Assembly (NCBI RefSeq): GCF_964199755.1
Contig: NC_133903.1
Location: forward strand, 5,349,001-5,413,000
Source: Larus michahellis
Lineage: Eukaryota; Chordata; Aves; Charadriiformes; Laridae
Direction of reading: 5' to 3'
DNA: 64,000 nt
The notes beneath the pieces were generated by a model, which saw only the letters and a program-made list of their open reading frames with translations, had not been told where the DNA came from and made no database searches. The position numbers and the translations under genes are program-made. Positions 37,341 to 51,000 of the stretch are shown piece after piece (position 1 is the stretch's first letter; each line of letters starts with the position of its first letter).

Positions 37341-39510
37341 GGAGCTGTCATGGGCTGGCTCTCCCCGGGATTTTGTACCTTGTCCGTCGCTGGGGGCTGA
37401 TCCGCATCCATGCACGCTGGCTGCGAGGTGTCCACAGGCTTCCCCTGCCCATTCTGGGGCCATGCCATGGGTGACCCCTGTGTTTGACCGGCACTTGCAG
37501 GCTGTAAGCAATGCCGTAGTCCTGCCAGACGCGCGGGAGCGAAGGTGGGGAGGGAGAATTGCAGGACCATCCCGACAGGGCTGGGAAAATCCCCATTTCT
37601 GGGCTGCGGGGAGGGATGCTCCAGCCAGGCAGTGGAGAGGGCAGTTCTCCTTGCCCTGAGCACAGTAGCCGGGATCAGCACAGCACGGAGGAAACAAGCC
37701 CCGATGCTGGGGCAAAGCACAGGACTGGTTTGGTTTTTTCCCCCTGGTATTCAGTGCAGCACTGAGTCACTGCCACGCGCGGCTTTAGAGACAGCTTGAT
37801 TTTTCTCTTCCAGCTCGGAGTGCTGCATTAGATGGTTGCAAGCACTCGGAGGTTAAATTAGCCTGTTCACTGGCGAGTCCAATCCTGCCACAGCCCCTGC
37901 TGCCTAGATGCTACAGCAAGGAAAAACATGGTCTGTGCCATAGCTCGTGCCCGAGATGTGCGTTTCTGGGCCTGAGCCGTGCGTCGTGCCCCAGCTGCCT
38001 CTCCCCACCACCCTCGCCCCACGCTGGAGGTCCCAGCTCCCCGGAGCAAGGCTGTCCTTTTCCCGGCACAGGGACAGAGGCAGCGGGTTTGACACCAGCC
38101 CTGTCCCAACCTGGGACTGCCATGGTGGCGGCAGGGACAGGGCCATGTGTTTCCCAGCAAAGGATGGAGCAAGGGCGAGGGGCCACATCCCCGCTAGCCC
38201 GGCAAGGGCTGGCAGAGCATCACAAACCACCGGCACGCAGCTGACCTGTGGGTCGGTGTGTGCGTTTGCTCCTCCACACTCTCCTGCGTGCCTTTTTTTT
38301 TACCTTGAAAAGCCTCAGGTTGCAAATATCGCGTATCTTCCAGGCGACAAGAACAGTTTCCAAGGCAAGCGGGAGGAGGGGGAAGGAGGTGGTGGTGGTG
38401 ACCTGGCCCTGGCCCTGAGCGCAGGGGAGCACTCGGGGCCGGTCATGGTGGGAGCCTTCGCACCCTTCCTGTGGCCAGGGACTGCTGGGCGAAGGTGGCC
38501 CTGGCCAGAGCAGCACTGCCAGCTGTGGAGGAAAGGATGTCAAAAGCAAAGATGCCATCTCTAAGGTGTAAGCACTGCCCTCGGCTGGGGACTGAATTTT
38601 GGCATTGCCCAAACTCACCAGAAAAGCTCCAGGAGGTTTGGGTGCCCTCCCGGCAGCTGTTGCAGCCGCTGCATGAAACCCCTCAGCCGCTGGGAGCGGG
38701 ATGGGGTGCGAGCACCCCACGCCCTTAGGGAATTCACCCCGAGAACAGCCTGCTTCATCCCGGTCCAAGCTTGCTGGACCCGGCAGGGTGGGAGCAAGCG
38801 ATGCTCGCACCTGGATCCCTCAGAAGCTCTCGCCACGTGGGTGTTCGTTAGCTCTTTCTCACATTGGCCGATGCCCAAATAACTCCGAGCCAATGCAAAG
38901 CCCAGCAAAGGGGGAGGAGGAGGGCTGCAGGGGCTGGCCGGGGGCCAGCACTGACGCAAGGGCGGCGGGTGGTGTGGGACAAAGCCAGGGCAGGGGACGG
39001 CAGGAGGATGAGTCACCCAAAGACACAGGAGAGGGAGCGGATGCAGCGATGGCTCGGCCCACGGCGGCAGCCGGACGGGGCTTTGCTTCTGCGGGGTCAC
39101 CCTGCCCAATTTTGGGAGAGAAGCAGGATGGTGCCCCCGGGGTCGTGCTCGGGGCCAGGGTGCAGAGCCCAGCGCTGCCCACCCAGCGTGGGCCGGGGAG
39201 CCGTGTCGATGCAGGAGAAATATCCACTAGAGGGGACTGTGCGATCGCGTGTGGGAGCGCGCAGCAGCCAGCCCGGCCGCAGAGCAGGATCCGGCTCCTC
39301 TGGCCGCAGGATCCAGCCCTCCATCCTCCCTCCATCCTCCCTCCATCCCTCAGCACTCCTGGTTATCCCAGCCCGGGCTCCCAATGCCCCCCGCATCCCT
39401 CCCGGTGGGCATGGCAGCCTGGGGGGCACAGCTTACCGGGGCCAAGCGGGGTGTTGGGGGGTACCGAGAGCGTGGTTGAAGCTGCAGGTGCTGGGCTGGC
39501 CCCCACAGCG
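37341..39510. other. GC-rich intergenic DNA, no gene seen
   Basis: Long overlapping ORFs occur on both strands, but they lack family resemblance and conserved motifs and use the low-complexity Pro/Gly/Ala/Arg composition expected of GC-rich DNA. A short run of CCTCCATC-type units lies at about 39316-39352. Confidence 0.6.
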
Positions 39511-39598
39511 AAGCCCCCACCCCGCCGCTCGCTCACTCCCTGACAGAGGGATGGGGAGAGAGTGAGAAGGGCAAAAACCTTAAAAACTTGTAGGTTAG
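39511..39598 (-). mobile_element. Eroded avian endogenous-retrovirus LTR fragment
   Basis: The sequence GCCGCTCGCTCACTCCC, then GATGGGGAGAGAG, GAAGGGCAAAA and AAACTTGTAGGTT in this order resembles the end of a common avian ERV LTR as I remember it, in reverse orientation. Only about 90 bp remain, with mismatches. No internal viral region is visible on either side. Confidence 0.5.
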
Positions 39599-42500
39599 AA
39601 GAGGAACTGGGGGTCTATATGGTCCATATAGAAAACCCACTGGCTATAGGCCCCCAGCAGATGCCCAGTGCATCCCCCTCCTCCTCCACGCCTTCCCGCT
39701 CGGCTCTGCCCCCGCTACCCCCCAGGACCCACTGCAGCTCTCCCAGGGCTGCGACTGCTCATCCTGCCTCCGTGAGCCTGAAATTCCCCAAGGACCCAGG
39801 GCTGTTACGTTGCTTTTTCCTCCCGCTCACCCCAAAGACGGAGCCGGTTGGGGGGGGGGGGGGGGCGGAGGGGGAGCAGAGCCACAAGTGGCGAGGGCAG
39901 GTGGAACTGGGGAGGTTTCTGGCAGTTTCCTCTCGCTCTCCCTTTCTCCCCCAGCACCGCGATATTATTTCCCTCCTGGTAGGATTAATGGGGCTTTGCT
40001 TCTCTATTTGTACACAGGGACTTAAGTAATGCACTCCCCAAAGAGGAATAAAGCTTCCCCTGCCCCAGCAGCGCTGGGGAGGCCAGACCAAAGCCCACGG
40101 TGATGGCCTGCATCACAGCTTTCCTGTGTCCTTCAGGGCTCCACACACATTAACCCTGTCCTCCTGGCAAAGATCCTGCAAAATGTTTATTTGTGGCTGC
40201 GTTGACAAACACGCTTGTGGAACATGTTGTGTTTAGACGTGAGCATGCCACCCTCCCCCGGGCCAGGCCCATGGGCGATGCGGGGCCACGGCTCATGGCT
40301 GCCAAAAACTGGCTGCTGCTGCTGATGCTGCACTCGCCAGCACCGCCGGGACCGGCAACCCCGAGCATGAGGACGCCTCGCCCACCATTCCCACCAACCA
40401 CCAAACCTGCCAAGAACGTCCGACCAGCGGCTCCTTCCTGGAGGCTCACGGTCCTGGAGCCGGGATGCAGCCAGGGGAAGGGTCTGACCACGATCTCGAT
40501 CAGCCCTGGTGTCCTGTAGCCACTGGGGCATGGACACAAGGGCTGTGGGGATCCCATCCAGCTCCATAAACACCTGTCACAAGGGAGGACGCTGGTCTCA
40601 GGCCGCTCCGTGGGCAGACACCCCTGGGGCTGAGCTTGCACACCCCACTCCCATGGTCACCCTCGATGGGTCCAAGCCCGTCCCCATCCCCAGATCCCTC
40701 GCCCACCTGCTCCTCCTCGCCTGGCAGGGGCCAGCAAGGCTCCTGGAACGGAGAAGGTGCCTTGGGGACATGGTGCTGCTCCTCTCCCAGAACGGATTCA
40801 CCCTGAATATATATTATTTTAGACTCCAACTTGCCAGACTTTGGGTGAAACTTGCCTTGGCTGTGTCTGGGTCAATCTCCCGTGTCCCAGAGTTCAGCAT
40901 CGCCAGGTAGCCGGGACTGGAGCAGTGTCCGGTCTCTTGAGATCCGGAAAAGGGAGATTAACTGCAGCTACTGAAAAACGCTGTTAGTGAGATATCGGGT
41001 GAATGCATTTGAGGGTCTATGGAAGCATAACTGGCTGTCCCCAAGCCCCGCAGGTCCCCTGTGACCTGCTCAGTGCCCGTGGCATGTTTCCATCATGCCA
41101 GCCCAGCCGGGCAGCACCTGCACTGCCTTCAACGCTTGCACGTCTGCCCGTGATGGTGGTGACGGCGGTGAGTCATCCAACGGCTCGTGGGGACGGCTCC
41201 AAAATGCCGTCAGACTCGAGGAAATTCCCAAAGGTGCTGGGAGGTGCATCTGGGAAAGCTGTGGATGCCAGGTATTGGCCTCTGATTGGTAAAGGGGAGG
41301 CAAGGGGGGTCCCACTGTGTGTGCCGGGCGATGCACCAGGACAGGGACATCTCGTGCTGCACAGGGCAAGTCCTTCCCAGGCGAAGGGATGAGAAACACA
41401 GGGACTTGCTCCCCTTGGTGCCACAAAGCCACCTGCATGCAGTGCTGGTGCCACCCGAGCCAGGCTCGGTGTCACCGCTGCCGTATCGCTGATGAAGCCA
41501 CCGTCCAGGAGCAGCCCGTACCTGCTCTCAGCCAGCTCTCCGTCTCTGTGGCACTGGGATTGCTGGCACCCGTGTCACCCTTTACAGCACTGTGCCTGCC
41601 TGCACACGGCGTTTGGCCGGGTACCAGCTGGGAACCACCTGGCTCATCACCCCAGCCCGGCTGCTGGGGACGAGCCGTGCCCCGTCCTGCCGGGGGGCCC
41701 CACTTGCTTCCCCCCACAGTTACAGCCGCGCCAGCTGATGACTCCATCAGCCTTGAGGAAGCATCGCAGGGAGCAGGTCCCCGAAGCTTTTCGGGCGTTA
41801 CCACCCCCTCCTCTCGCAGGCATCACCTTTGCTCTCCATCCCAGATCCCCCCCCCAGCCTCCCTGCAGCCTCTGGGAAAGCAAACTCATGCCTTGGATGC
41901 CCATTTTATAACAGATTTTCCCTTTCCAGCCCAGTCGGCGTGGTCTCACGGCCGTGCTTCCTGCTCAGGCATCTTGTACACATCCTTTTTTATCATGGGG
42001 AAGGTGCTCCCAGGCGGGCTCCTAGGAACGGATACTGGTACCGGTGGCAGCTGCAGCCCAGCCGGGCGCAGCCCCTCGGGACACAAGCGCTGCCACGTTG
42101 GGACTGCTTTGCCCTTGCAACGGGGCTCCTCCCTGCAGATGCCAGTTTATTCTCTGCAAGACTTACCAGCCTCTGATGAAACATGTCTGACTCTAAATCT
42201 CGCCGGTCCAGCACCTCCTTGGTCCAAAATCCACCTCTGGGTTACCCACAACTGACTCTTCAGATGATGAAAATGGAAGCATGAAATATGTTATTAGTTT
42301 CTTCATATATAGCGGGGTTGGGACTGCCCACACCTGTGGGTGACAGGAAAATAGGGAGGCGAGTGTCCCACCCCAGAGGGCACGGGTCAGGGCCCAGCTC
42401 TGTGATGGGCTCCCTGCTTTCGGGTGTTCATAGAGACCACAAAGAACCTGCAAAAAAAGGGCAAAGCTTCATTTTTGCTGTCCCCGGCGTGGCCCCGGGG

Positions 42501-42940
42501 CACGATGCTGGACTCTAGCATCCCCCGTTCATCAGACCCCCACGCATGGGGCTTTCGCAGCAGTAATTGTTGACTAAAAGGGTTTCAGAAGTGCCCAAAC
42601 ATTTAGAGCTGCGCATTCCCAAGAACCCTTTGCATCTCTCCCCCAAAATTTGCAGCTTTGCAGCCCCGGTGATGACCCAGCACCCGGTCAGACCTGGGGA
42701 CTCTGCTGTTTTCTGCGCCTCCCAGCTTTGCCGTGTGTCTATCCAACACCTCGAACGTGCCAGGAGCAGCATTCCTGCTACGGCACCTGCTTTCGCCGTG
42801 CCGCATTGTTTCCCCAAAGCCCAGGAGAACGGCAGCAGCTCGATGCGGTCCGACCCCCGTCAGACCCAACCGGCTCCATCCTGCTCGGAGGTGGTTGTTG
42901 CTTCATCCCAAACTAGCTAATTCTCGCTGCTTTTTCTATT
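39599..42940. other. GC-rich intergenic DNA, no gene seen
   Basis: It contains a run of about 15 G (39850-39865) and otherwise no recognisable gene, RNA or element. Confidence 0.6.
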
Positions 42941-43200
42941 CTTTCTTTTGAAGGAAGGAGAGGAGAACAAAACAGCCCTCGGGGTGAAGTTACCTTCTTA
43001 ATTAACGAGGCTGAGAGCGTTACAGATACTGTGCAGAAGGAGAGAAAAATAAGGAAAACTGGGCAAAACCGGAAAGGATTGGGTTCAATTGTCAGACCAA
43101 TTAACCTAAATCCGCGCTCTCCCTCTGGATGAATAGCTCGTTATTATGTAATTGCTCAGGCCCGGCTCCTGATGGAGAGAAATTAAAGTCAGACACTTAA
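42940..43200. promoter_or_regulatory. AT-rich island with homeodomain-type sites, candidate enhancer
   Basis: An abrupt AT-rich island within GC-rich DNA. It contains CTTAATTAACG, CCAATTAACC and TTATTATGTAATTGC (TAAT cores). Composition and motif clustering resemble conserved non-coding elements. Conservation itself cannot be seen from one sequence. Confidence 0.3.
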
Positions 43201-44830
43201 CAAGGCATCCTGGTGTGGAGCCGGGATGCGGGAGCTGCCCAGGGAAGCCATCCACAAGCAAAACCGAGCGAGAGCCGGAGATACGCGGGGCGAGCTTGAG
43301 CCCGAGCTTAAAGCGTCTTGCTGGAATCTGCTTTATCTGGACCACGTGCACCATCCTGGACCCAAAATGTGGCCAGGCTGGGGGATAATTTGGAAAGGCC
43401 CTGGAGATGGTGAGTGGGCCGGAGGCCCTGATGTAGCCAAGCACTTAAGCATCTGCATAATTGCAATGTAGCTGCAAGTCCAGGGTAGCTCAGCAAGGGA
43501 TTTAAGTGAGATACTTGCTGCGCTCAGTCAAGGCCAAAGTGATTCTGGAGCTCTTTTGTCTGGAGAGGAAATAAAATTCATTGTAAGTCCTACTTGACCC
43601 TTTCCTCCATGCTCTGAGTTAGGACCCATCTGCCCAAGGAGGAGGAAAAATTCCATCATTGCAGACTTTTAAGTCCATACCTAATAAAAAAAAAAGCCAC
43701 TAATCCTAATAAAACAGCCTGAGAAAGCTAGCCAGTGCCATAACTGAGCAGGCTTTTCCATCTGTAGGGTTGATGAGTTCATATGCGCTGGGAAACTTAA
43801 ATGCAACATTTGGGAAAAGGCTGCAGGTTTCAATATTAGCTTAAGAGCAGACAAACATGTTTTTCTGCTGCTGAAGCAGAAGGGGACCTCCTTGCTGGAG
43901 GGTTGGCTTTTCCCATCCCCTGCGTTTTCATCTACCTCTTTTCCTGCCTGCAAATTATCCGTGGAGAGAGTTAAAGCTGCAGAAAAGCACCATGCACGGC
44001 TGCATATCCCACACTCAACGCGCAACGGCGGCTTTGCTTCCAGCCAAGATACGCCAGCAGCGACTGGCTTGCCATCCCCAGCCACTCACCCTCCAGGGTC
44101 AGCGCTTGCAATACCTGCATTTCCCCCAGGATTTTTTGGGGCTGCAGATCCCGTGTCCAGCTCACGCTGGCTTTAAACTTGTTTCCAGCCCCTTGGCCAA
44201 GCCCCCAGCCCTGACCCCCGTCCTTAGCAAAACCCCACTGCAGAGACATTGCTTACTGTGCAATACAAAGCAAATATCTTTAAAGAAAAGAAGCTCTGAT
44301 GACCCTATATTAAGACATTTTAGCTTATACCAGTACCTGCAGTGTCAGCCACAGCCACCCCCAGGACCAGGATAATCACCCTGTGGGGCTGAGCCCCAGG
44401 TACAGCTTTAACCGACTCGCCCCAATCATTCTTGGCAGCTGCTTTAACTTTTGCTAGTGAACTGGGTGTCCCAAGAGGTCGTTAAAACTGCCACAGGTGA
44501 AGGAGAAACTAGCAAAGGGTAAGAGGAGCCCATCAAACCCTCCTTCCCCGGCTGGCAAACCCCAAAGGCTCCAGCAGCACGATGTGCCTTTAGGGAAACC
44601 ACCAGCGCTCTGGCTACACCACGTGTATTTATTGACATGGAAAACAGCTGCCCCGTGTTTTCCAGCTCCATGCCCTGGGCACAGCCCGCAGCCACCAACG
44701 CCCTTCAGAACATCCCTCTCCTGGGACGCTTGGCACTGTCACCCTGCGAGAGGGTCTGAAGGGCCTGGGTGCGCTCGGGCGGTTTCACCCGATGCTGAAA
44801 CGGGCTCAGGATTTTCCTACGCAAATGGCC
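43201..44830. other. Intergenic DNA, no gene seen
   Basis: Mixed composition. A short A run at 43688-43696. No ORF with family resemblance. Confidence 0.6.
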
Positions 44831-45015
44831 CAGGATTAAATTAAAAAGGATTTAAGCAGATGGTCGGTTCTCTGCTCTTCATAGTTGGCAAAATGGGAGC
44901 CATATCGCTGAACTGTCTACCAGCACTAATTAATGTTTGTAAAGTGCTCTGCTCTGCAAACTGCTGCCTACGTGCTAAGTGCCATCATTAGTATTATTAC
45001 TAAGCTATTTATGCC
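44831..45015. promoter_or_regulatory. AT-rich island, candidate regulatory element
   Basis: It contains GGATTAAATTAAAAAGG, CACTAATTAATGTTTG and ATTAGTATTATTAC, surrounded by GC-rich DNA. Inferred only from composition. Confidence 0.25.
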
Positions 45016-48000
45016 TGTTCCAGTGCTTTCTCTTCCTTGTCCCAAAGGGTTTTTCCTCTTCCCCGTGCAGATGTACCAGGGCTGGGAAGAGGAATCAGCC
45101 CTTCCAGGCTCCGGCTGGCTCTAGCCCAGGCTCAGATGCCCAGTTTGCCGGCAAAACCCTCTGGTTGTGCCAGCACTGCCGGGCCGGAGCCACCGGCTCC
45201 GTGGTGAGGGTGGGAGCAGCCGGGGAGCAGGAGGTTCTGCCCGAAGATGGGGTTTAGCATCTTCGTGCTCGACCGTGGGTGAAGCGGTTGTCTCGCTGCC
45301 TCTCCTGGTTGCAAAATGGACATGATGCTGCTTCCCTGCCTCCTTGGTGTTCCCGCAGGGAAAAGCTTTCCTGTGCTCGTAGGGGCTATTTGCATCCTTA
45401 TCTCCGCCGCTGCATGGCAAAGGGTTTTGCAAGGGAAGGGAAGGATCGCTCATCCTTCCTAATGACCTAAGAGGAGACAGAGGCACAGAGGAGGTTCAGT
45501 GATGGATGAGCTCAACCGTGGTCTGTGACAGCCCCTTGTCCCCATGCAACAACCAGGTAGTGACGTCTGCTGCCACCGGCAGATGGGACGACACATTCCC
45601 TGTGAATAACCATCCTTGCAAGACAGTATTCTGCAAAAAGAAATCGCGGCTGCTGCCCCTGGGAAGCAGTGAGAGGGCAGCGATCCGCTCGTGGGTGCGC
45701 GGAGCAGCCAGCGCTCCCCACAGCCCGCACGGAAACTTCAGAGCACGAGATCTTTACCCTGATCCCTGTCTCCGAGACGCTGCTTTGAAATCCTTTGCTC
45801 AATTAACCTAACCAGGCAGGACGTTCCTGAACATCCCCACTGACGTCTTTTTGATACCTGAATGGCTTTTGTGACTCGATCGGGAAAGAAACTGCCCAAG
45901 ACAAGAAACTGGGACAGCACCCGAGAGGGACCGATGGAAATAGAGAGTGCGCTGAGCCGGGTACCCAGTCTGCTACAGGGATGCAGCAGGCAGCATCCAC
46001 ACCCCTGCTAATTCGGGGCGCGGAGGGCACCTTCACTGCAGTCACCTGCACAACCAGCAAAATAACCGATGCTGTGCTTCCAACGGGAGGTTCAGGGCAT
46101 GAATCATCCTTTTTTTTTTCCCCCCCCCCCCCCCCATAGCAAGCGGATGAGACGAAATGAGGCTCAGAAAGCTGGATGCAGGATGCAGGCAGAGCAGGCA
46201 TCTCCCGGAGCGGGAGCAGAGCTTGCTCCGGCCAGGGCAGGAGATGGCACAGGTAACACCCACCACTACTGCCCAGGGCCAGGGTGCATTTGCTTTGCAC
46301 AGGTTGTTTGGGCCAAATGGAGAATAGCAGAAAAAAAACAGTTCCAGCAAGCCTGCCATCAACATTTTCTCCGTGGTTTGAATTATCCATGACTTTTGAC
46401 CCAAGATTAAATCTAGTGTGTAACTGGTGGTTATATATTGAGTCATACGAGCAGGCTAATCGCAAGAACCCCATGTTCTCCAAACAGCCTGCGCCCCGCT
46501 GGGGCCAAATGCAAACCGCTCACGTTTTCTAGCCGAAGCACCCCGCAGCTTTTGCATCATCCTTTTAATTCAATACTTACAAAGCGGGTTTGTTTTTTTT
46601 TTTTTTGTCCGACCGGTATCTCAAGCCCAGAACAAAACAAACCTGGCAACGCCGTGAGCGGCCAGCCCAAGGAAGCCGGATTTCCCATGGAGTTTTGCTG
46701 CTCGGTGGCTGCTCTGGTGTCTAGTAAAGGGCTGGGCTCACGCTGCAGCGTTTTTCTCAGCAGGAGCTGTCTCTCCTCTCCACCAGCCGTTCTCCTGATG
46801 CACATAGAAACAGCCTTTTGACTTCTACCTCTGTGTGCAATTTGGGTGAAAATGAGCACGGGGGTTGGAAAGTATTAGCGGGGGGTAAGTGGCAGGTAAA
46901 TGGGCTCTCCCAGGGAGTGATGCCCGCCTCGATACCCACTGGGAAGGCAGAAGGGCTTGGCACAGCCTGGCCATGGCTCTCCCTGAACTCATTTTATTTC
47001 TTTGCACCTCCTTTACCTCTCCTTAGGGCTGTGGGAGGCTGAACCGATTCACCTCTCCTGGAGAGCCCAGGTAAGAGCCGTAAAAGGCCGTTATCGGCAA
47101 CAGCGATCAGGTAATACTCCTGCGAGTACAATCCTCTGGGCTCACCGGGTGCTCCCCAGCGCCAGTGGGGATGGGGCTGGCACAGCCCGTGTGTGCTGGA
47201 GCCCTTTGCCTTCCCTCTGCCCGGGCAGCCTGGGCAGCGGGGCCAAGCCGGGGGACCCCAGGAGGACCCAAAACAGGGCTGATCCGGGGTCTGCCCAGGT
47301 CCCCGAAAGGGTCCAGTGAGCGGGAAGTGTGTTGGAGAAGTTTGCATCGCGCAGGGGGTCTCCACGGACCCGCACACACCGGGTCAGCACTGGGGCAGTG
47401 AGGGATGCACAGGGGATGCAGGGGGCGAGGGTCCCACCACCCTGGATCCACGCAGGCTCAGGGCTGTGGGGAGAGACGCACGGCTCTTTGCAGCAAGGAT
47501 AAATTAAGGCTAAATCATCTCTTTCCTCCTGCAATAACTCACTGGCTGGTAGAAATGCAGCAGGAAGAGCGTGACCTTGGTACGGGCTGGTTGTGTGTCC
47601 AGCCGCACTGGTATGGAGCTGCTCAAGAGGCATTTCCTCACCAAAGGCTCTTTGTCTGGAAGGCCAGCCACTGTCCCCAACTGTCCCAGGAGGGACGCTG
47701 GTGACGTGGGAGGTGGGGAACACTTCAGCCCCGGGTTCAGATGGGGGACAGCCCCACCCTGATGGCCTCAGGACCCTCGTGAGGTCCCCAGAGGACAGTG
47801 GTCCCCAGCAGCCCCCCAGCCAGCACTGGCTTCGGTGTGACCCCACCACCCCAGCACCCCAGGTGTCCCCCAGATCTTGGCAGACCACAACCCTGTGCAC
47901 CTGATCCTGCCGTAGGGACCTCCCCGTGTCCCCTCTTCTTCCATCCCACCCCACAGCGGGATGCCCAGCTCTTTGCTGGTCTGAACTGGTGCAGGCATCA

Positions 48001-51000
48001 GCGCTGGGCTTTCACCTGCTCTCGGGCAAGGTGGTTCTGCGTCGCTTTGCAGTGAAAATAAAAAAACAGCTGGAGGGGGAAAATCCATGGTTAGTAAACA
48101 GAGCTGAGCAACCGCAGACCTCTCACCCAGGAGAGGAGGAGGGCAGGCAAAGCGGAGCTGCCTGGGGCACCCAGGGCTGGATTTCGACACCCTGCAGAAG
48201 ACAAGATGCTTTTATTTAATCGTCTGGGTCCCAACCCTCCCCGCGCTGCCCCACGTGCGGCGGCGGCGGGGGCGGCTGTTTGGTCTGGCCACAGAGCCCC
48301 GCGCCGATAAGGAGGAGCCGGGCGGGAAGGGAATGGCGGCGGCCAAGGGCTGAGGGGAAGCAGCTGGGCTTTGGGGTCGGCTCTCGGCTCCGGCTTTGCC
48401 CTCTCCCCTCCCCGCTCCCCCGCAGAAGGGGGCAACGGAGCAAGGAGAGGTGTCTGGGATCACCCCAGTTACTCAGTAGTCCCTTATTTCCACAGCCCCT
48501 CTGCTTCGCTTTCTAAGTCCAACACCACGTCTGCTGCCGCTTGCCTGGATTTGCATTGCCTTTGGGTCACCCGGTGTCCCTGCCGGCAGCGCCAGCTCCC
48601 ACCACATCCCGCCTGGATGGGGGCAGAGGAGCAAACCCCTGAACTAGAGGCAAAAATTTGGGTTTTAAAATCTCACGTCTGTTTTTTTTCCAGGAGGGGG
48701 ACAGGCGACTCTGAACGCATTCACCCTGTCACTCATCCTGTGGATGCCACCGCTGTCCTCAGGGGACACTTGTCTGTCCCCATGGCTTTGCCCTGTGTGG
48801 CCCGGTAAGGTCACGCCGGGACAGTCCTGATGTTGGGTTTCTTCGGTGCCGGCTGCGACGGCTCCGTCCCACTCCACCTCCGTCATAAATCACGGCAAGC
48901 TGTAAATCCCCGCCAGCCCTCAGGGACCCATCCCTGGGGAGGGCAACGGTTCAAGCCCTGAGGCAGCAAAAACAAATATCATGTTTTTTGCAGGGACGAT
49001 ATTACCCGCAGGCACAAACAAGAGCCCGGAGCAGGGGGGTGCTGGCACGGCGGCACCTTGGGGCGGCACCGATCCAGCAGGACCCGTGCAGGGACGACTC
49101 GGGGCACAAACCTTCGGCAGGGCACATGCTTCAAGCTGGATCTGGTCCCTGACACGGCTTCTGGGTGAATCCTTATGCCGGCACAAGGAAAAGGGACTGA
49201 TCAGGGCAACGGGGGCACAGAGCAGGAATACACAGTGTTGGGAGGTTCGGGGGTGCGCTGCGGAGGGGCTGTAGCCAAAGGGGACAGGGACGGAGCTGAC
49301 CCGGGACATCCCCTCTCCTTCCCCAGCCCCTTTCCCAGCCCCACGCTTTACAAATCCTCCTGTTCCCAGCCCTATAGCGGCTCCTGGCCAGTGCGGACCT
49401 GTCCCCAGCCAGCCATGGCTGAGCTCTGCCAGCAGAAGGATTTGGGGACATTTGGGGAGATTTTGGACCAAACACCACAGGACACGCAAACGGCCGCGCA
49501 CTGGCTTTCTGTGGCACAGGCCGTTGAGAATAGGCTTTATTTCTCCTAGTGAGCTCCTCAAGTCCCCGTTGCTGAGATTACCTGGGAATCTTGATTTTCT
49601 TTTTAAAAAAAATGCACTTCCCTGCTGTGACGGCTGCCGCAGAAAGCCTAAGCCTGGGAAGGGTGGCATGAATTTGTCATTCAAGAAGCATAAATCGGCT
49701 CTCGGCACACAAGAGGGGAAGGCAACCCTGGCAGGCAAGTGCGAGTGGCTCCCGGGGAGTTACCCGGAACATCCCAGGGATTTGCTGGGAAGTGCTGGAA
49801 GGACCCTCCATGCCAGCAGCGATTGCCACGCACACCAACGTGGCAGGGCCCGTGTCATTTCTCATCACTGGCTGGCTCCGCAATCTCTTATACGGGAACC
49901 CAGCAGATTATTTCTCCATTTGTGGGTGTGGGAGATTGATAAGGAGCGGGGCCGGGAAGCAGAGAGTCACTAAGCTTTTTGTCCTTGGGGCTACTCCAGG
50001 GCAGGCGGTGGGTGACAGCAAGGTGCCACGTCCCCACCCGCTATTAAGAGGATGCGGTGATTTGCCATTTCTTCTAGAAATAGCCCTTTCCACCCTAAAG
50101 GAAAAAAAATACCCTCATCGTCTGCTGCCTGCCTGCCCCATGGCCGATATATTGAGCCGCAGACCGGTGCCAGCCCTGCGCAGGGAGAGGCTGCCCAGGG
50201 GCATCTTCCTAATTTTGGCGGTGTAGGGTCACATTGTCCCTAATTTCCGTGACTTGAAGGTCCCCGGGTAAGGACCAGTGGACCCTGCTTATGGCCAGAT
50301 GTGGGGCTCAACCCTACTTTTCCCTGTGTGATGCTCCTAAGCATGGCCTCGCTGCAAGCCACAGCCGCTCCCTGCCCTCCTGCCCACGGCTGCGTCCCTG
50401 CAGCAGGGTCCGGGGTCACTGGCCAGGGGCCGATGGGTGGCCACAAGCCAGCTTTTAAGGGTGAGGCAAGGTGGGGGCACCCACATTCCTCGTACGCTGG
50501 TTTTCTAGTTCAGTGCCCTGTGCCACCGAGGGCAACAGTCACGTTTTGCATCAAACTGTGGCACAAACTCCCTGACCTCCCCCAGGCTCACCGGGCACAT
50601 GAGCCGTGGCGAGAGCCGGCAGGGTTTCCAGTTGAAGGCTGGCCCTTCGCGAGAGCTGCTTGTCCCTGCCGGTGGCCCTGGGGGAGCCGCCCCAGCCAGC
50701 ATGGCTGCAGGAGAGGACGGGGAGAGCTTTGGGCTCTGCCGCTGAAGGACAAAATGGGAAGGGTGCAAGGGTGCAGTGAGGCTGCCCAGGGTGTCAGAAC
50801 ACGGTCTGTCCCCCGCCCCCGCCAGGAGCAGCCAGGATGCCGTAACATCCCAGGAACAGCCCGAAGGTCCTGTTCCAGCTCCCGAACTGAAAACAAAAGT
50901 GCGTCTTGTTCCTGTCCTGTTTTCAAAGCCAGAAAGGTCGGGGCCGCGAGAGCCCTGCCAGGCTGGGCGGCACTGCCAGCTCCTGCCGCTCGTCCCGACC

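Noticed and set aside
38701-39543. 280-codon plus-strand ORF, overlapped by long ORFs in other frames
   Set aside because: Long ORFs in several frames at once indicate composition, not coding. It ends in the LTR-like fragment and has no conserved motif.
41317-42255. 312-codon plus-strand ORF
   Set aside because: Overlapped by other long ORFs on both strands, no domain, cysteine/serine/proline-rich chance composition.
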